The notes under the pieces were generated by a model. It did no database searches. It was not told the origin of the DNA and saw only the letters and a program-made list of their open reading frames with translations. Positions 44,556 through 53,750 of a DNA stretch of 64,000 nt are shown piece by piece. Location: contig JAVSGI010000005.1 in assembly GCA_032334235.1 (NCBI GenBank), forward strand, positions 3,261,611 through 3,325,610. Reading direction: 5' to 3'. Made by a program: the position numbers and the translations under genes. The DNA is from Paracoccaceae bacterium Fryx2 (lineage in GTDB: Bacteria > Pseudomonadota > Alphaproteobacteria > Rhodobacterales > Rhodobacteraceae). Numbering within the stretch: position 1 is the first letter of the stretch; each line of letters opens with the position of its first letter.

Positions 44556-44739
44556 GGCGGATGTCCTTTGCAAGGGTGAGAGAGCGAATGCGGGCCTCTG
44601 CCTGTTTGACGGCAAGATGCGCGCGCGCTTCCGCCCGACCTCGGGCGAAGGCAATCCAAAGGGCGGAGATCGCAATTGCCGCCAGCGCCAGACCCAAGCG
44701 CAGCCGGGTCCCCAAACGGAGCATTGTGCCTAGGATCAT
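44491..44739 (-). CDS. Rz-like inner-membrane spanin
   Basis: The 82-residue product has one N-terminal membrane segment (about residues 12-31, 'RLGLALAAIAISALWIAFA') and then a charged helix likely to form a coiled coil ('RAEARAHLAVKQAEARIRSLTLAKDI'). This is the layout of an i-spanin. It overlaps the endolysin gene upstream by 4 bases and the Rz1-like gene by 65 bases. Confidence 0.65.
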   Translation of the reverse strand: MILGTMLRLGTRLRLGLALAAIAISALWIAFARGRAEARAHLAVKQAEARIRSLTLAKDIRHELEVLPDAERKRRLARWMRD

Positions 44740-45668
44740 GGCGTTTTCCCCAACCGGTGATCCTCGATCCGGGCGGCACGGGATTTAACCGCAAAGACGA
44801 TGATGGCGAGAAAGATCAAGGCGCCAAGGATCGGTAACACCATGGCTGCATGTGCCCCAAGCCCGACCAGATCGAGGACCCTTGTTGCCAGATCACGTCC
44901 GTCTTCGGCCTGCGACACCAGGGGGGCGATCTCGCCCAAAACCATCCCGGTAGAGCCCACAGCCCCAAGCGCAATCTGCACATTGGCGGCGGTGACAATG
45001 CGCGAGGCGTTGGGCTGCCCGAGGGCTCGCTCAGGGCTGACCGCGCGCGGCTTTGCTGTCTCCAAGGCAGCGATAAAAGCGGCGTCAATCACCGGCTCCA
45101 GCGGCAGGCCGTGGTCAGCGCGAAAGGCCAGAACAGCGCCCCTGGTGCGACTGCCCATCACACCATCAGCCGCGCCCACTTCATGATAGCCAAGATCGCG
45201 CAACATCGATTGCACTGCCTTGATCGGGGGTGGACGACGTGATCCAGCGGCTGGCGCGCGGCGAAGGCCGATCAGCTTTGAGACCGGATAGCGCTGCACG
45301 CTGACCGCATCACCCTGATTGCCGCCCAAGGCAAACAGCCACTTGCCTTCAACACAGTCGATAAAAAAGACATGGCCCTGCCAGGCCGAGGTGCCACGCG
45401 GGATGATGCCAATATCGCCCGGACGCACTGCGGCGAGATCCACGGCCTCACCCCAGTCCAGATAAGAGCGCGCGGTCAGTTTGCGGGTGGAGCGGATCCC
45501 TGATTTCTCAAGGCAATGCCCCACAAAGGCCGCACACCAGGCCACGTCGTCATGCTCGACCCAATCTTGGCCTATGGTGGCGTACATCTCAATGATCTTG
45601 GGGTTGTTTGCGGCCCCCGGTCCTTCTGTGGTGCCGATGTAGCTTCGGGCGATTTCAAAAGCGGTCAT
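44736..45668 (-). CDS. Endolysin: NlpC/CHAP-like peptidase with PG-binding and membrane segment
   Basis: The start 'MTAFEIARSYIGTTEGPG' gives 310 residues and matches the TIGR02594 family. The peptidase part has catalytic Cys in 'DDVAWCAAFVGHCLEKSG' (about residue 45) and His in 'WQGHVFFIDCVEG'. A peptidoglycan-binding domain follows ('AVQSMLRDLGYHEVGAADGVMGSRTRGAVLAFRADHG', about 150-190). Near the end is a membrane segment ('AAMVLPILGALIFLAIIVFAV'), which would tether the enzyme. An upstream extension of the frame is not coding. A hairpin just before the start may delay expression. Confidence 0.8.
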   Translation of the reverse strand: MTAFEIARSYIGTTEGPGAANNPKIIEMYATIGQDWVEHDDVAWCAAFVGHCLEKSGIRSTRKLTARSYLDWGEAVDLAAVRPGDIGIIPRGTSAWQGHVFFIDCVEGKWLFALGGNQGDAVSVQRYPVSKLIGLRRAPAAGSRRPPPIKAVQSMLRDLGYHEVGAADGVMGSRTRGAVLAFRADHGLPLEPVIDAAFIAALETAKPRAVSPERALGQPNASRIVTAANVQIALGAVGSTGMVLGEIAPLVSQAEDGRDLATRVLDLVGLGAHAAMVLPILGALIFLAIIVFAVKSRAARIEDHRLGKTP

Positions 45669-45679
45669 GTCGTTGTCCC

Positions 45680-45714
45680 ATGCAAAAGGAAACGCCGCCC
45701 GAGGTTGGGCGGCG
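45680..45714 (-). terminator. Hairpin between holin and endolysin genes
   Basis: An 8-bp perfect GC stem (cgccgccc / gggcggcg, loop 6) is followed on the minus strand by tttcctttt. It lies 66 bases after the holin gene and 12 bases before the endolysin start, so it could end most transcripts after the holin or act as an attenuator timing lysis. The rest of 45669-45780 has no gene. Confidence 0.6.
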
Positions 45715-45780
45715 CTTAGGGTGTTGGTGTTTGTGCAAAAATGCCAGAACACGCGCCGGAGCACGTGCCAGAACGGGCAA

Positions 45781-46104
45781 TTACTTCTTGCGGCCCAGCC
45801 AGGACGCCAGCAGCGCCTCAGCCCCGCGGGGCCCAAGATAGGCCAGCGTTGCCACAAAGCCTGTCGAGACGGGTTGCGCGAGGCCGATGTAATTCGCTGC
45901 AGCCTCACCAATCAGCGCCATACCAACGGCAACGGGAATTTCCCAGAGGAGCTCCTTGCCAAAAAAGCGGCGCCGTCCGAGTTTCACCTCGCCCGAATGC
46001 CACATCAGACGTCCGGTCAGCGCACCGATCAGGGTGGTGACAGCGCCGCCAAACATGGAATTGATCAGATCAATAAATCCACCGTCAAAACCACCATCAT
46101 TCAT
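45781..46104 (-). CDS. Putative phage holin
   Basis: The 107-residue product is small, with hydrophobic segments around 'MFGGAVTTLIGALTGRLMW' (about 16-34), 'EIPVAVGMALIGEAAANYIGL' (about 54-74) and 'GFVATLAYLGPRGAEALLASW', and ends in 'LGRKK'. This is the shape of a holin with two or three membrane segments. Its place between the fibre and endolysin genes supports a lysis role. No sequence signature is decisive. Confidence 0.65.
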   Translation of the reverse strand: MNDGGFDGGFIDLINSMFGGAVTTLIGALTGRLMWHSGEVKLGRRRFFGKELLWEIPVAVGMALIGEAAANYIGLAQPVSTGFVATLAYLGPRGAEALLASWLGRKK

Positions 46105-46757
46105 CGGCGTGCCTCCTCTAATGCCGCAACACGCGCGGTCAGTTCCTTGACGGCCTCGATGAGAAGGCCTGTGATATTGCCATAAGCGACAGACAGTTGC
46201 CCTGCCTGATCTGCCCGCACGACCTCAGGCAGAACCGTTTCTACCTCTTGCGCCACCACGCCGATCTGGCGGGTTCCATCCATGGTGAACCGCACGCCAC
46301 GCAGCGCGCAAACCAGCGCCAGCGCATCTGGGATGATCATAATGTCAGATTTCAGCCGTGCATCTGACGAGGATACGAAGTTTGGCGCGGTGACCACCCC
46401 GGTGAAGGTCGCGCCAGCAAGGTTGGCCTTGCCTGCAATCGTGGCGTCATACTCCACTGCGGCTTTGGTCGCCATTGTGCCAAGCCCGAGGTTTCCCCGC
46501 GCCAGCGCCGTATTTGCCAACCCTGCCAAATTGCCCGCTGCATCCAAAAGCGCGTCCCAGCCTGTGTTCGTCGCATTGCGCCGCCGCAGCACCGGCGGGG
46601 ATGCAGAGGTGTCGACCCAGAGCATGCCCGCAACGGCTGCGGTCGGTGCCGACGCCCCGGCGCTGGTGGATTGTAAGGCGGCGATCACCTCGTTGATCCG
46701 GGCCCGAACGGCGGCTCCGGCGTCGTTGGTGATTGCAAAACTCGATGTCTGGGGCAT
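46101..46757 (-). CDS. Tail fibre protein with S74 chaperone domain (first copy)
   Basis: The 218-residue product has a short fibre part with 'AAVAGMLWVDTSASPPVLRRRNATNTGWDAL' (a collar-like repeat seen in phage fibres) and a C-terminal S74-type chaperone: 'SSDARLKSDIMIIPDALALV', 'GTRQIGVVAQEVETVLPEVV', 'LSVAYGNITGLLIEAVKELTARVAALEE'. It is about 100 bases after the central tail protein gene; that gap has GC-rich inverted repeats but no gene. Confidence 0.85.
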   Translation of the reverse strand: MPQTSSFAITNDAGAAVRARINEVIAALQSTSAGASAPTAAVAGMLWVDTSASPPVLRRRNATNTGWDALLDAAGNLAGLANTALARGNLGLGTMATKAAVEYDATIAGKANLAGATFTGVVTAPNFVSSSDARLKSDIMIIPDALALVCALRGVRFTMDGTRQIGVVAQEVETVLPEVVRADQAGQLSVAYGNITGLLIEAVKELTARVAALEEARR

Positions 46758-46857
46758 TCAGGGCTTTCCGTTCTGTATCAAGTCTTCTTGCGGGGTTTCG
46801 CGTTGGGGGCGCAGCCCACAGGCCGCGAAAGCGCGCGCGTTGTGAACGCAAAGCCCC

Positions 46858-49404
46858 TCAGGCGACCTCATCGGCATAAAGCCGCAGTTGGGAGACGATG
46901 GGCGTGTAGGACGCATCCTTGGTGGAGAGATAGGCCCGGGCCTCAACGGCGCGGGCTTCGATTTCATGGTTGTCGAGCCGACCCCAAGGGCCCCAGGTGG
47001 GGCTGCTGTTTGGGTCGTCATCAGTTTCGCGGATCTCGAACAGCACGTCGATTTCAGCCCCGGCCGCGCCGTCAAAGTCGGCCCAGCTGTCCATCAGTGC
47101 TGTGCGCGCATCGATCCGGTCGTTCAGCGCCAGGGCCGCAACACCAATCTCTGAGCGCAGGCGCACGCGTTTGACGGCCCCAAGATCGAGCCCGGCGGCA
47201 AAACCGTATTGCCCCTCCATTGCCGTGACCTGCGTGACCCCGCCAGTTGTTGCGGTCGTCAGTGTCAGGTTTGAACCCACAACCTGCAGACCCGTCTTTG
47301 CGCCCACGAACCCCGGATCGGCCTGCAGATAGGCCAAGGTTGAGAACGCAAGCACTTGTGCACCCTTGGTGGACACTCGGGTTTCCGGACCCGCTCTGCC
47401 GCCACTGTCCTCTGCCCGAATGAGGTATGTCCCAGGCTTCAGCGGCACCACTGCAATAGCCTCACCGCCGCCCACCCGGTCCATCGAATAGCTGTCCGAC
47501 CAAGTCGCCGTGACTTCTTTCGAATGGCGGATCACGATATTGCCGCCAACCCGCACATCAGGATCAACGGAGCGGGCCCATTTCAGGATGGCAAGACCAC
47601 CGGCGGTCTGCAGCGTCACGCTGCCCAGCCCGGCTGGGGGTGCTGTCAGGCCCAGAATTTCGACTGAAGCGCCTTGCCAGACCGACGATACGCCCAGCAC
47701 CGAGACCGCTTTCACCCGGAATTGCCACGCGCCCGGCGCTATATCGCGGATCTCAAGGCTGGTGCCATCGGTGCGGCCATAATCCAGCCAATCACCGCCT
47801 GCACTCTGCCGTGCCTGCAATTGATAGCCAGCAACAAAGCCCGAAGGGGCGGCCTCCCAGGCAACGCGCGCGAGAACCTTCAACCCGCCACCATCGCGGG
47901 TGACATAGAGATCCTCTGTAACTGTGGGCGGCCCCGGCGCTGGAATATCATAAGCATTTGGCAGCGCCGTGCGCGGGGCGGCCGCATATATCTGTGCCTC
48001 GCTTGCCGACCAGTCGTACACCAGCGGCGAGGTTTCGCGCAGGACCAGTTCTGGCAGCAGCAGTGCCGCATCACCCGAGGCCGCAAGATCAAGACTGACG
48101 CCCTGCACTTCAAACGGTTTGGCAGCAAAGCCCCAATGGGCGTAGGACAGTGTCACCACATCACCGACTGTGGCCGCCCAAGCGGACAGCTTGCCCGACA
48201 GCCGTACCGTCATCTGACGCCGCGCACGCTCCAGCTCGATCTTGGCCAGCCGCTGCGCCATCGCAGCAGAGATGGTAAAAGGCAGCGAGATATCGCGCCA
48301 TTTCTGCTCTCCGCCGTCCTCCGCCAAATAGGCCGCACTGGCATAGGCCGGAAAGTCGTCGGGCTGCCAGTCATTCTCTGGGGAAACGAACTGTCCGCGC
48401 ACCCCGTTGAAGTTTGATGACATCGTCACGCGCGTGGCCAAGGTCAGACCAGCCTCGCGAACATGATCTGCAGTCAGCGCCACGGACGGTGCGCGCCACG
48501 CCCCTGCATGAATGCGCCAAGACCCGCCCGAGAAAGCGCAGCGCCCGGCGAAGGATGTCAGCAACCCCTCGATAACGGTTTTGGGAACCTCGGAGAGCGT
48601 GATGACACCGTTGCAGGCATAGCGCTGCTCCACCCCACCCCCTGCGAGTGCCACCGGCTCGTCGCAGATATTGGCCGCCTCAATCAGGGCCATCTCGTCA
48701 ATGCCGTCCGGCTGCCCAACCCGCACCCCGATGCCCCAAGTGGTGTTTGCCATATAATCGGCCAAGCAAAGTGCGGGGTTTTCGCAATAAACGGACGCTT
48801 GGATGCGCGGATCCCAGACATCGTTCTTGCCCTCAACATCAACTGTGATGTTTGGAATGCCGCCCGGGTAGGCGTCTTGGTCATAGGTCAGCCGCAGATG
48901 GATGGCAGCGCAGCCCCGCAAGCGATGGTTCTCGGTCCACTTGTCGGGCAGTGCTGCTTTCAGCCCCGCAAACGCGGTCTGGTTGGCATCGCCCAGCTTC
49001 TTCTCGATGCTGACTTTGCCCGCCCAGCGACCTTGCGCAGCCCCCGCAGCATTCAGCGCGACCTCGCCTTCAAAATAAACAGCCCCGATGGATTTAACCC
49101 GGTGTGTGGCCAGCACGATCACCAAATCAAGGACTGCGTTGTCAGATCCCGAGGAATGCAGGAATACGATAACCCCGCCCTTGCGGGTGCGGCCGTACAC
49201 CAGATCGCGCGGTACCACGGGTTCGCGGATAGTCACCGTGCGGTTTTGCAGCGTCGTCTGCGGCTTTGGCATCAAAGCCTGTGCTGCATAAGACAACAGC
49301 AGCGTGCCACCGATGCGGATCAGGGCCGCGCCAATGCCGCCTGCGGCCAATACTCCACTGATCGCCCCCGCTACGGCGACGACGGCTGAGACGATGAAGG
49401 GCAT
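46858..49404 (-). CDS. Central tail fibre/host specificity protein J-like
   Basis: The start 'MPFIVSAVVAVAGAISGVLAAGGIG' (848 residues) begins with a hydrophobic stretch seen in this family. Further marks of lambda J-type proteins: 'LNRTVTIREPVVPRDLVYGRTRKGG'-type start of the hub, 'AAIHLRLTYDQDAYPGGIPNITVDVEG', 'LCLADYMANTTWGIGV', then fibronectin-III-like repeats ('VAWEAAPSGFVAGYQLQARQS', 'GLAILKWARSVDPDVRVGGNIVIRHS'). It forms the tail tip and probably touches the receptor. No frameshift is seen. Confidence 0.88.
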   Translation of the reverse strand: MPFIVSAVVAVAGAISGVLAAGGIGAALIRIGGTLLLSYAAQALMPKPQTTLQNRTVTIREPVVPRDLVYGRTRKGGVIVFLHSSGSDNAVLDLVIVLATHRVKSIGAVYFEGEVALNAAGAAQGRWAGKVSIEKKLGDANQTAFAGLKAALPDKWTENHRLRGCAAIHLRLTYDQDAYPGGIPNITVDVEGKNDVWDPRIQASVYCENPALCLADYMANTTWGIGVRVGQPDGIDEMALIEAANICDEPVALAGGGVEQRYACNGVITLSEVPKTVIEGLLTSFAGRCAFSGGSWRIHAGAWRAPSVALTADHVREAGLTLATRVTMSSNFNGVRGQFVSPENDWQPDDFPAYASAAYLAEDGGEQKWRDISLPFTISAAMAQRLAKIELERARRQMTVRLSGKLSAWAATVGDVVTLSYAHWGFAAKPFEVQGVSLDLAASGDAALLLPELVLRETSPLVYDWSASEAQIYAAAPRTALPNAYDIPAPGPPTVTEDLYVTRDGGGLKVLARVAWEAAPSGFVAGYQLQARQSAGGDWLDYGRTDGTSLEIRDIAPGAWQFRVKAVSVLGVSSVWQGASVEILGLTAPPAGLGSVTLQTAGGLAILKWARSVDPDVRVGGNIVIRHSKEVTATWSDSYSMDRVGGGEAIAVVPLKPGTYLIRAEDSGGRAGPETRVSTKGAQVLAFSTLAYLQADPGFVGAKTGLQVVGSNLTLTTATTGGVTQVTAMEGQYGFAAGLDLGAVKRVRLRSEIGVAALALNDRIDARTALMDSWADFDGAAGAEIDVLFEIRETDDDPNSSPTWGPWGRLDNHEIEARAVEARAYLSTKDASYTPIVSQLRLYADEVA

Positions 49405-49418
49405 GGGGTTATCCCGTG

Positions 49419-49826
49419 TTATGTTGGCCAGGCAAGCCGGCAAGACGTTAAAGCTGCAAAAGAAAGCCCCTCTGGCGTGATGCCAACGGCTGTGGCGCCA
49501 ATCACCACACCAAAACCAAGGCCTGTGTCCGCCAGCACAATGTCACCCCGCTGGGCCAGCAGCGGTGTCTCGCGCGGTGCACCGAGCAGTGCGAGCCCCA
49601 TGTCTTCCAGCGAGCCCCAGCCAAGACGGCGCATGACGCGCGCGCTGCCAAGCGCAGTGCTGTAGCGTCCGCGCCAGAGGGCGGCCATATCCTCACCGTC
49701 CGTGAGCAGGCTTCGGATCCCAAAAGCAAATGTTGCGCAGTCGTGAACGCCCCAAACGAAGGGTTTTACACGTGCGACGTCGATTGCCTCTGTGAGGTGG
49801 CGTTCCCAATTGTCGATGCGGGCCAT
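49419..49826 (-). CDS. Phage tail-tip NlpC/DUF6950-like protein
   Basis: The 135-residue product contains 'FVWGVHDCATFAFGI' (Cys about residue 31) and 'QRGDIVLADTGLGFGVVIG', which resemble the NlpC-type Cys and following strand of DUF6950 proteins encoded just before J-type genes in Rhodobacterales phages. A cell-wall peptidase at the tail tip is plausible; the catalytic His is not evident. Confidence 0.7.
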   Translation of the reverse strand: MARIDNWERHLTEAIDVARVKPFVWGVHDCATFAFGIRSLLTDGEDMAALWRGRYSTALGSARVMRRLGWGSLEDMGLALLGAPRETPLLAQRGDIVLADTGLGFGVVIGATAVGITPEGLSFAALTSCRLAWPT

Positions 49827-49829
49827 GGT

Positions 49830-50391
49830 CTATCCTCGTCCCCAGGTAATCTCGCGGTCTTGAATGGCGGTGACATATTCAAAGCCAAGATCGCCCGGAT
49901 ATAGCACCTGCTGGCTTTCATGGGTGTAGCGCCAGGTTCGCGCCACGGTCAGGTCGATCAACCGGCTCTCATAGCTGATGGTAATCGTGCAGCTGTCAGC
50001 ATCATCCTTGATTTCTGGCACATCAAGACGGCCCGAGAAGGCCTGCACCGGGTCGGCGATAACCTGACCTGTTTCAGACAAAAGCCCAAGCCAGATCCGG
50101 CCTGGCAAACCCTGACGCGCTTCCTCAATCGCCATTTGAACCAAATCAAGCGGTACGCCAGACAACGAGACCACCGTGCCACCCGCCACGACCTCGCCGG
50201 TTTCATCAAGAGAACCGATGCCCAGAAGCGACCCCGCGCCAGCCCAAGTTTGGCCGTTCCAGCACGATCTCGCCCAGCCCCGACCAAATCCGCACCCAGC
50301 CCGTGGCGAATTGGCCCTCGAAGAAGATCACCGGGCGAAGGTGTTGCTCCGCCAGTGCCGCAGCAAAAGCGGCGGTTACATCTCGGCTCAT
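49830..50391 (-). pseudogene. Phage tail protein, split by one-base insertion
   Basis: Two frames make one protein of about 187 residues. The first starts 'MSRDVTAAFAAALAEQHLRPVIFFEGQFATGWVRIWSGLGEI' at 50391. The second supplies 'GAGSLLGIGSLDETGEVVAGGTVVSLSGVPLDLVQMAIEEARQ' and 'YTHESQQVLYPGDLGFEYVTAIQDREITWGRG'. They join if one base is removed at about 50245 (a tt run). This family is standard between distal tail genes and the NlpC-like gene in Rhodobacterales phages. The frameshift could be a sequencing error. Confidence 0.7.
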
Positions 50392-50392
50392 G

Positions 50393-50981
50393 TCAGAGCG
50401 CCTCTCGGGCTGAGATCGTAAACCGGTGCTGATCCGCCCGGCCAATGACCGTCGGCACCGGCGCCGTTAGCCGAAGAAGAACGGATGGGGCATTCAGGCC
50501 GATCGGCGTGCCAACCTGAACGGTGCTGCGCAGGGAGGGCACAAACATGATCTCCGCCTCGCTACCAACCGGCGTCACATCCGCCGTCAGTTGATAAAGC
50601 CGTGTTGTCGCGTCCAATCCCAACTGGAAAAAATCCCCTGCGCGCAAACCAAGTCCCCAGCCCGCGGTGTGCAGCGTTGTGCCTCCCGCCGCCTGCGTCT
50701 CGGTGACATAAGGATTGCCCAGCCCCGGCCAGCACTTCAATCGTTGGGTCAGGAAACAAAAACCGCCCCCGCAAACCGCCCAAAGCGGCAAAGAACGCAG
50801 ACAGGCTGCGGCCATTGGCACCTTGCGTTACCGCCATCTCAATCTGGTACTCCCACCATGATGCGCCCCAGTCTTGGATTTGCGACGTGCCGGTAAAGGG
50901 TGAGCGTGCCTCGGCCACGGAGGTAACCAGACGCCGTTCAAGTGCGGACACCAGCACCAGTGGCAACACTGCAATTGTCAT
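50393..50981 (-). pseudogene. Distal tail protein, split by one-base insertion
   Basis: The first frame starts 'MTIAVLPLVLVSALERRLVTSVAEARSPFTGTSQIQDWG' and runs to 'FLFPDPTIEVLAGAG'. The second continues 'NPYVTETQAAGGTTLHTAGWGLGLRAGDFFQLG' and ends 'HRFTISAREAL'. Removing one g of the ggg at about 50717 restores a protein of about 195 residues, probably a distal or minor tail protein. The ATG overlaps the end of the tape measure gene. Confidence 0.7.
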
Positions 50982-53418
50982 ATCGCCTGACCCCGTCGCC
51001 GCCCATCCGCGACGCTTTGCTTGGCGATGCGCGCGATTTCAGGAAGTGCCGCGCGCAGGCGGGCCTCAATCTGTTCGGCCACGCCAATTTGTGCGCCGCG
51101 CGCGTCAATTGAGATCGACATGTTTGGTGCCGCCCCGCCTGCGCCATAGCCCGCTGCCTGCCTGCGGCTTAACACCCGCTCGCCGCGCTGCAAGATTGCG
51201 GGCACCTCATCGGGTTTCAGACCCGCCCAGCCTCCAGCATGCATGCGCGGTGCTGCGGCAAAGGCCAGCGCTGGAACCCTGCGGCTGGTTCCGCCAGTCC
51301 CGACCATGCCGCCTGCATGCAAAACCGAGCCAAATATATCTCCACCCCCAAACGACCCCCGACAGCGCGTTGGCGATGGGGCCCAGAACCGCGCGCTTGA
51401 ACGCCAGCGTGGCCAGGTCAGCAAGGATGGAAGACACCAAGGACTTGAAGTCGAACTTGCCAGTGGTGATAAATTGCTTGAACGCAGTTTCCGCTGATTG
51501 AAAGCCGCTGACCAAAGTGCTGCCAAGGCCCTTGCCCCAGTCCATTGCCTGCTTGGAATAGTCCGCCAAGGATTGTGAGACGGCCGCCCAGCCGGTTTTG
51601 GCCACTTCGGCGGCAGCTCTTGACCGCCCCACCTGCAGAGTTGGCCGCGTTTGTGGCAACGTCCAAGGCCTCCGCAACGCCTGAGGCCGACGCCTGTGCC
51701 TCATCAAGCGCATCAGCCCCCGCAGCACCACTGCCGCTTACGGCATCTTTGAGCGCCTGCCAACTTGCAAGCGGCGCTGTGGCCCCTGCGGCAAGATCGC
51801 TCGCGGCCTGGCGGTAGCTGTTCGCGGTCGCAAGCGCGTCAGTGGCAAGGCCGCTCAGACCAAGATCAGGGGCGGTCAGGGGATTTTTGGCAAAGGCGCG
51901 CTGAAACGCTTCAGCCGCCGCCGTGCCCGCCTCGGCTGAGGCCCCGGCAAAGGGGTTTGCAATATCGCCAAGGCTGATCTCGCCAATCTGACCAAAGGCT
52001 GTCTCGATCCCAACAGCTGCCAGCGCATCCCGGATTTTGCCGGTAAAAGCATCAATTTGCCCGAGGGCCCCATTCAGCATCGCCTCAATGCCGTCGAGCA
52101 TGCGGTTCGCCGCTGTGAACACCAGATCGCCAATCACGCTGGGCAGGCGCGACCAGATTTCTTTCACGGCCAAAAGAGCGCCTTCAAAGGTATTGGCTGT
52201 CGCATTGCCAAACCCCACCACGCTTTCAATTGCGGACGCCATGCCCATGGCCGCATCCGCTTTCAGATCGTAGAACATCGCGGTGGCCGCGGCCCCGGCC
52301 GAGCTGGCCGCCATTTTGATCCGGCCCCAGACCTCGACCGCGACGTCGTTCAAAAGGCCCATCGCGGCGCCAAAGCCGCCAGCACCCGCAACAAGCCGGG
52401 TGAACCAATAGACCAACTCACCAGCGCCCACGATCAGCGCGCCAACGCCGGTGCGGATCAGCGCGCCCCGCACGATGACAAGGGCTGTGGCAAGCCCGCG
52501 CACCGACAGCGCCGCTATCGCCATTGCGGCAACCCAGCGCCCGGCAAAGAAGGCCGCAAAGGTTGCAGCATAAGCGCCAAGCCGTCCCAGATTGTCGAAA
52601 ACACCCGCAATCGCTTGGCCCAGCGGTCCCGTGGTTTTGGACACCGCCGCCAGTGCGTTGGCCACCGCTTCAAGGGCTGGTGCCGCTGCCACCGCCAGCT
52701 GGTTTGATACACCCCGCCAGATCAGCCCGAGGCGTGACAGCGCATCATTGGTGCGCTCAATCTGGTCTGCGTCCTGCTCGGAGACAACAATGCCAAAATC
52801 AGTCACGTCAGCGGTGGCTTGGCGCAGCGTGGCGGTATCGATGCGCGTAAACACGAGGGCTGCGCGGTCGCCAAAGAGCTGTGACGCAACCGCCGCGCGC
52901 TCGGCCTCGGGCACAAACTCCGCCAGCCGGTCCTGGATCAAGGCAATACGCTGATCAAGCGGCAGGCTTTGCAGCGCGCTGACTGACAGACCAAGGCGGT
53001 CAAGCGCTTCGACGGCAGGGCCAGCACCTGCCGCTGCCTGGCTCAGACGCCTTGTCAGCTGCACCGTGGCCTGCTCAACATTGCCCATCGAGACGCCAGA
53101 GAGATCAGCGGCCCGGTCCAGCACTTGCAGGCTTTCCACCGTGGTGCCCAGAGATTGCGCCATTTTGGCCTGCGCATCGACGGTTTGCAGGCCAGAGCGG
53201 ATCATGGCCACCCCCGCCACCACTGTGGCCGCAGCCATAACGCCCGCGGCAAGGGCCGCCCGGCGCGATAAGGCCGCAAGCCGCGCATTGGCCAGATCCA
53301 TCTCGCGGGACAAACGCCCAAAGCCACGCGTGCCCGCATCGCCCACACCTTCCAGTTCAGCGCGCACTTGCCGCCCGCCGCTGGCCGAGAGGCGCACAGA
53401 GACCCGTTTTTCGGTCAT
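50978..53418 (-). pseudogene. Tape measure protein, two one-base insertions
   Basis: Three frames make one protein of about 813 residues. Part one begins 'MTEKRVSVRLSASGGRQVRAELEGVG', with a long helical and hydrophobic middle ('GRWVAAMAIAALSVRGLATALVIV'). Part two has 'VAKTGWAAVSQSLADYSKQAMDWGKGLGSTLVSGF'. Part three has 'SVLHAGGMVGTGGTSRRVPALAFAAAPRMHAGG', a standard tape-measure C-terminal motif. Breaks lie near 51612 and at a run of five g near 51357; removing one base at each restores the frame. The protein sets tail length and helps DNA entry. Confidence 0.8.
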
Positions 53419-53750
53419 AGCCCTTGTTCCATCCTCTCGTTAAGTTTCTGAACCATCACCGCCTCAACGGGCGGTAACATCTCGGCCACAGCCAGCGGCG
53501 AAAGCCCAAGCGCAGAGGCCAGCGCAAAGGCCGCCGCCATGTCCCAGCCAATCACCGCATTGCCTGACGCCCCTTGCACCAAACGCAGCTGGCCGCCCAA
53601 GCGCTGCACCAGGTCCCAAACCTGCCAGCCTTCATAAGTCTGCGGTGCGTTTACGCGGCTGGGGCAGTCGAGGCAGTCTTGCTCACAGGCGGCGCAATAG
53701 GCGTCACCCCCGCCGAAGGACCACTCGGCAAGGGCGCAAAGCCGTTTTTT
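53415..53750 (-). CDS. T-part of the tail assembly chaperone, read by -1 frameshift
   Basis: This frame is open from the slippery site to 53415, with no good start codon near its beginning. After the shift it reads 'CALAEWSFGGGDAYCAACEQDCLDC' (a Cys-rich, zinc-like segment), then 'TYEGWQVWDLVQRLGGQLRLVQGASG' and 'ALGLSPLAVAEMLPPVEAVMVQKLNERMEQG'. It forms the C-terminal extension of a longer G-T fusion, as in lambda, that recruits tail tube subunits to the tape measure protein. Confidence 0.75.
   Translation of the reverse strand, partial: KKRLCALAEWSFGGGDAYCAACEQDCLDCPSRVNAPQTYEGWQVWDLVQRLGGQLRLVQGASGNAVIGWDMAAAFALASALGLSPLAVAEMLPPVEAVMVQKLNERMEQGL

Noticed and set aside
46758..46857. Small gene in the gap between the J-type and first fibre genes
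   Set aside because: The open frame ending at 46758 lies mostly antisense-like over the end of the J-type gene in another phase; the gap itself is GC-rich with partial inverted repeats and no start with a ribosome-binding site.
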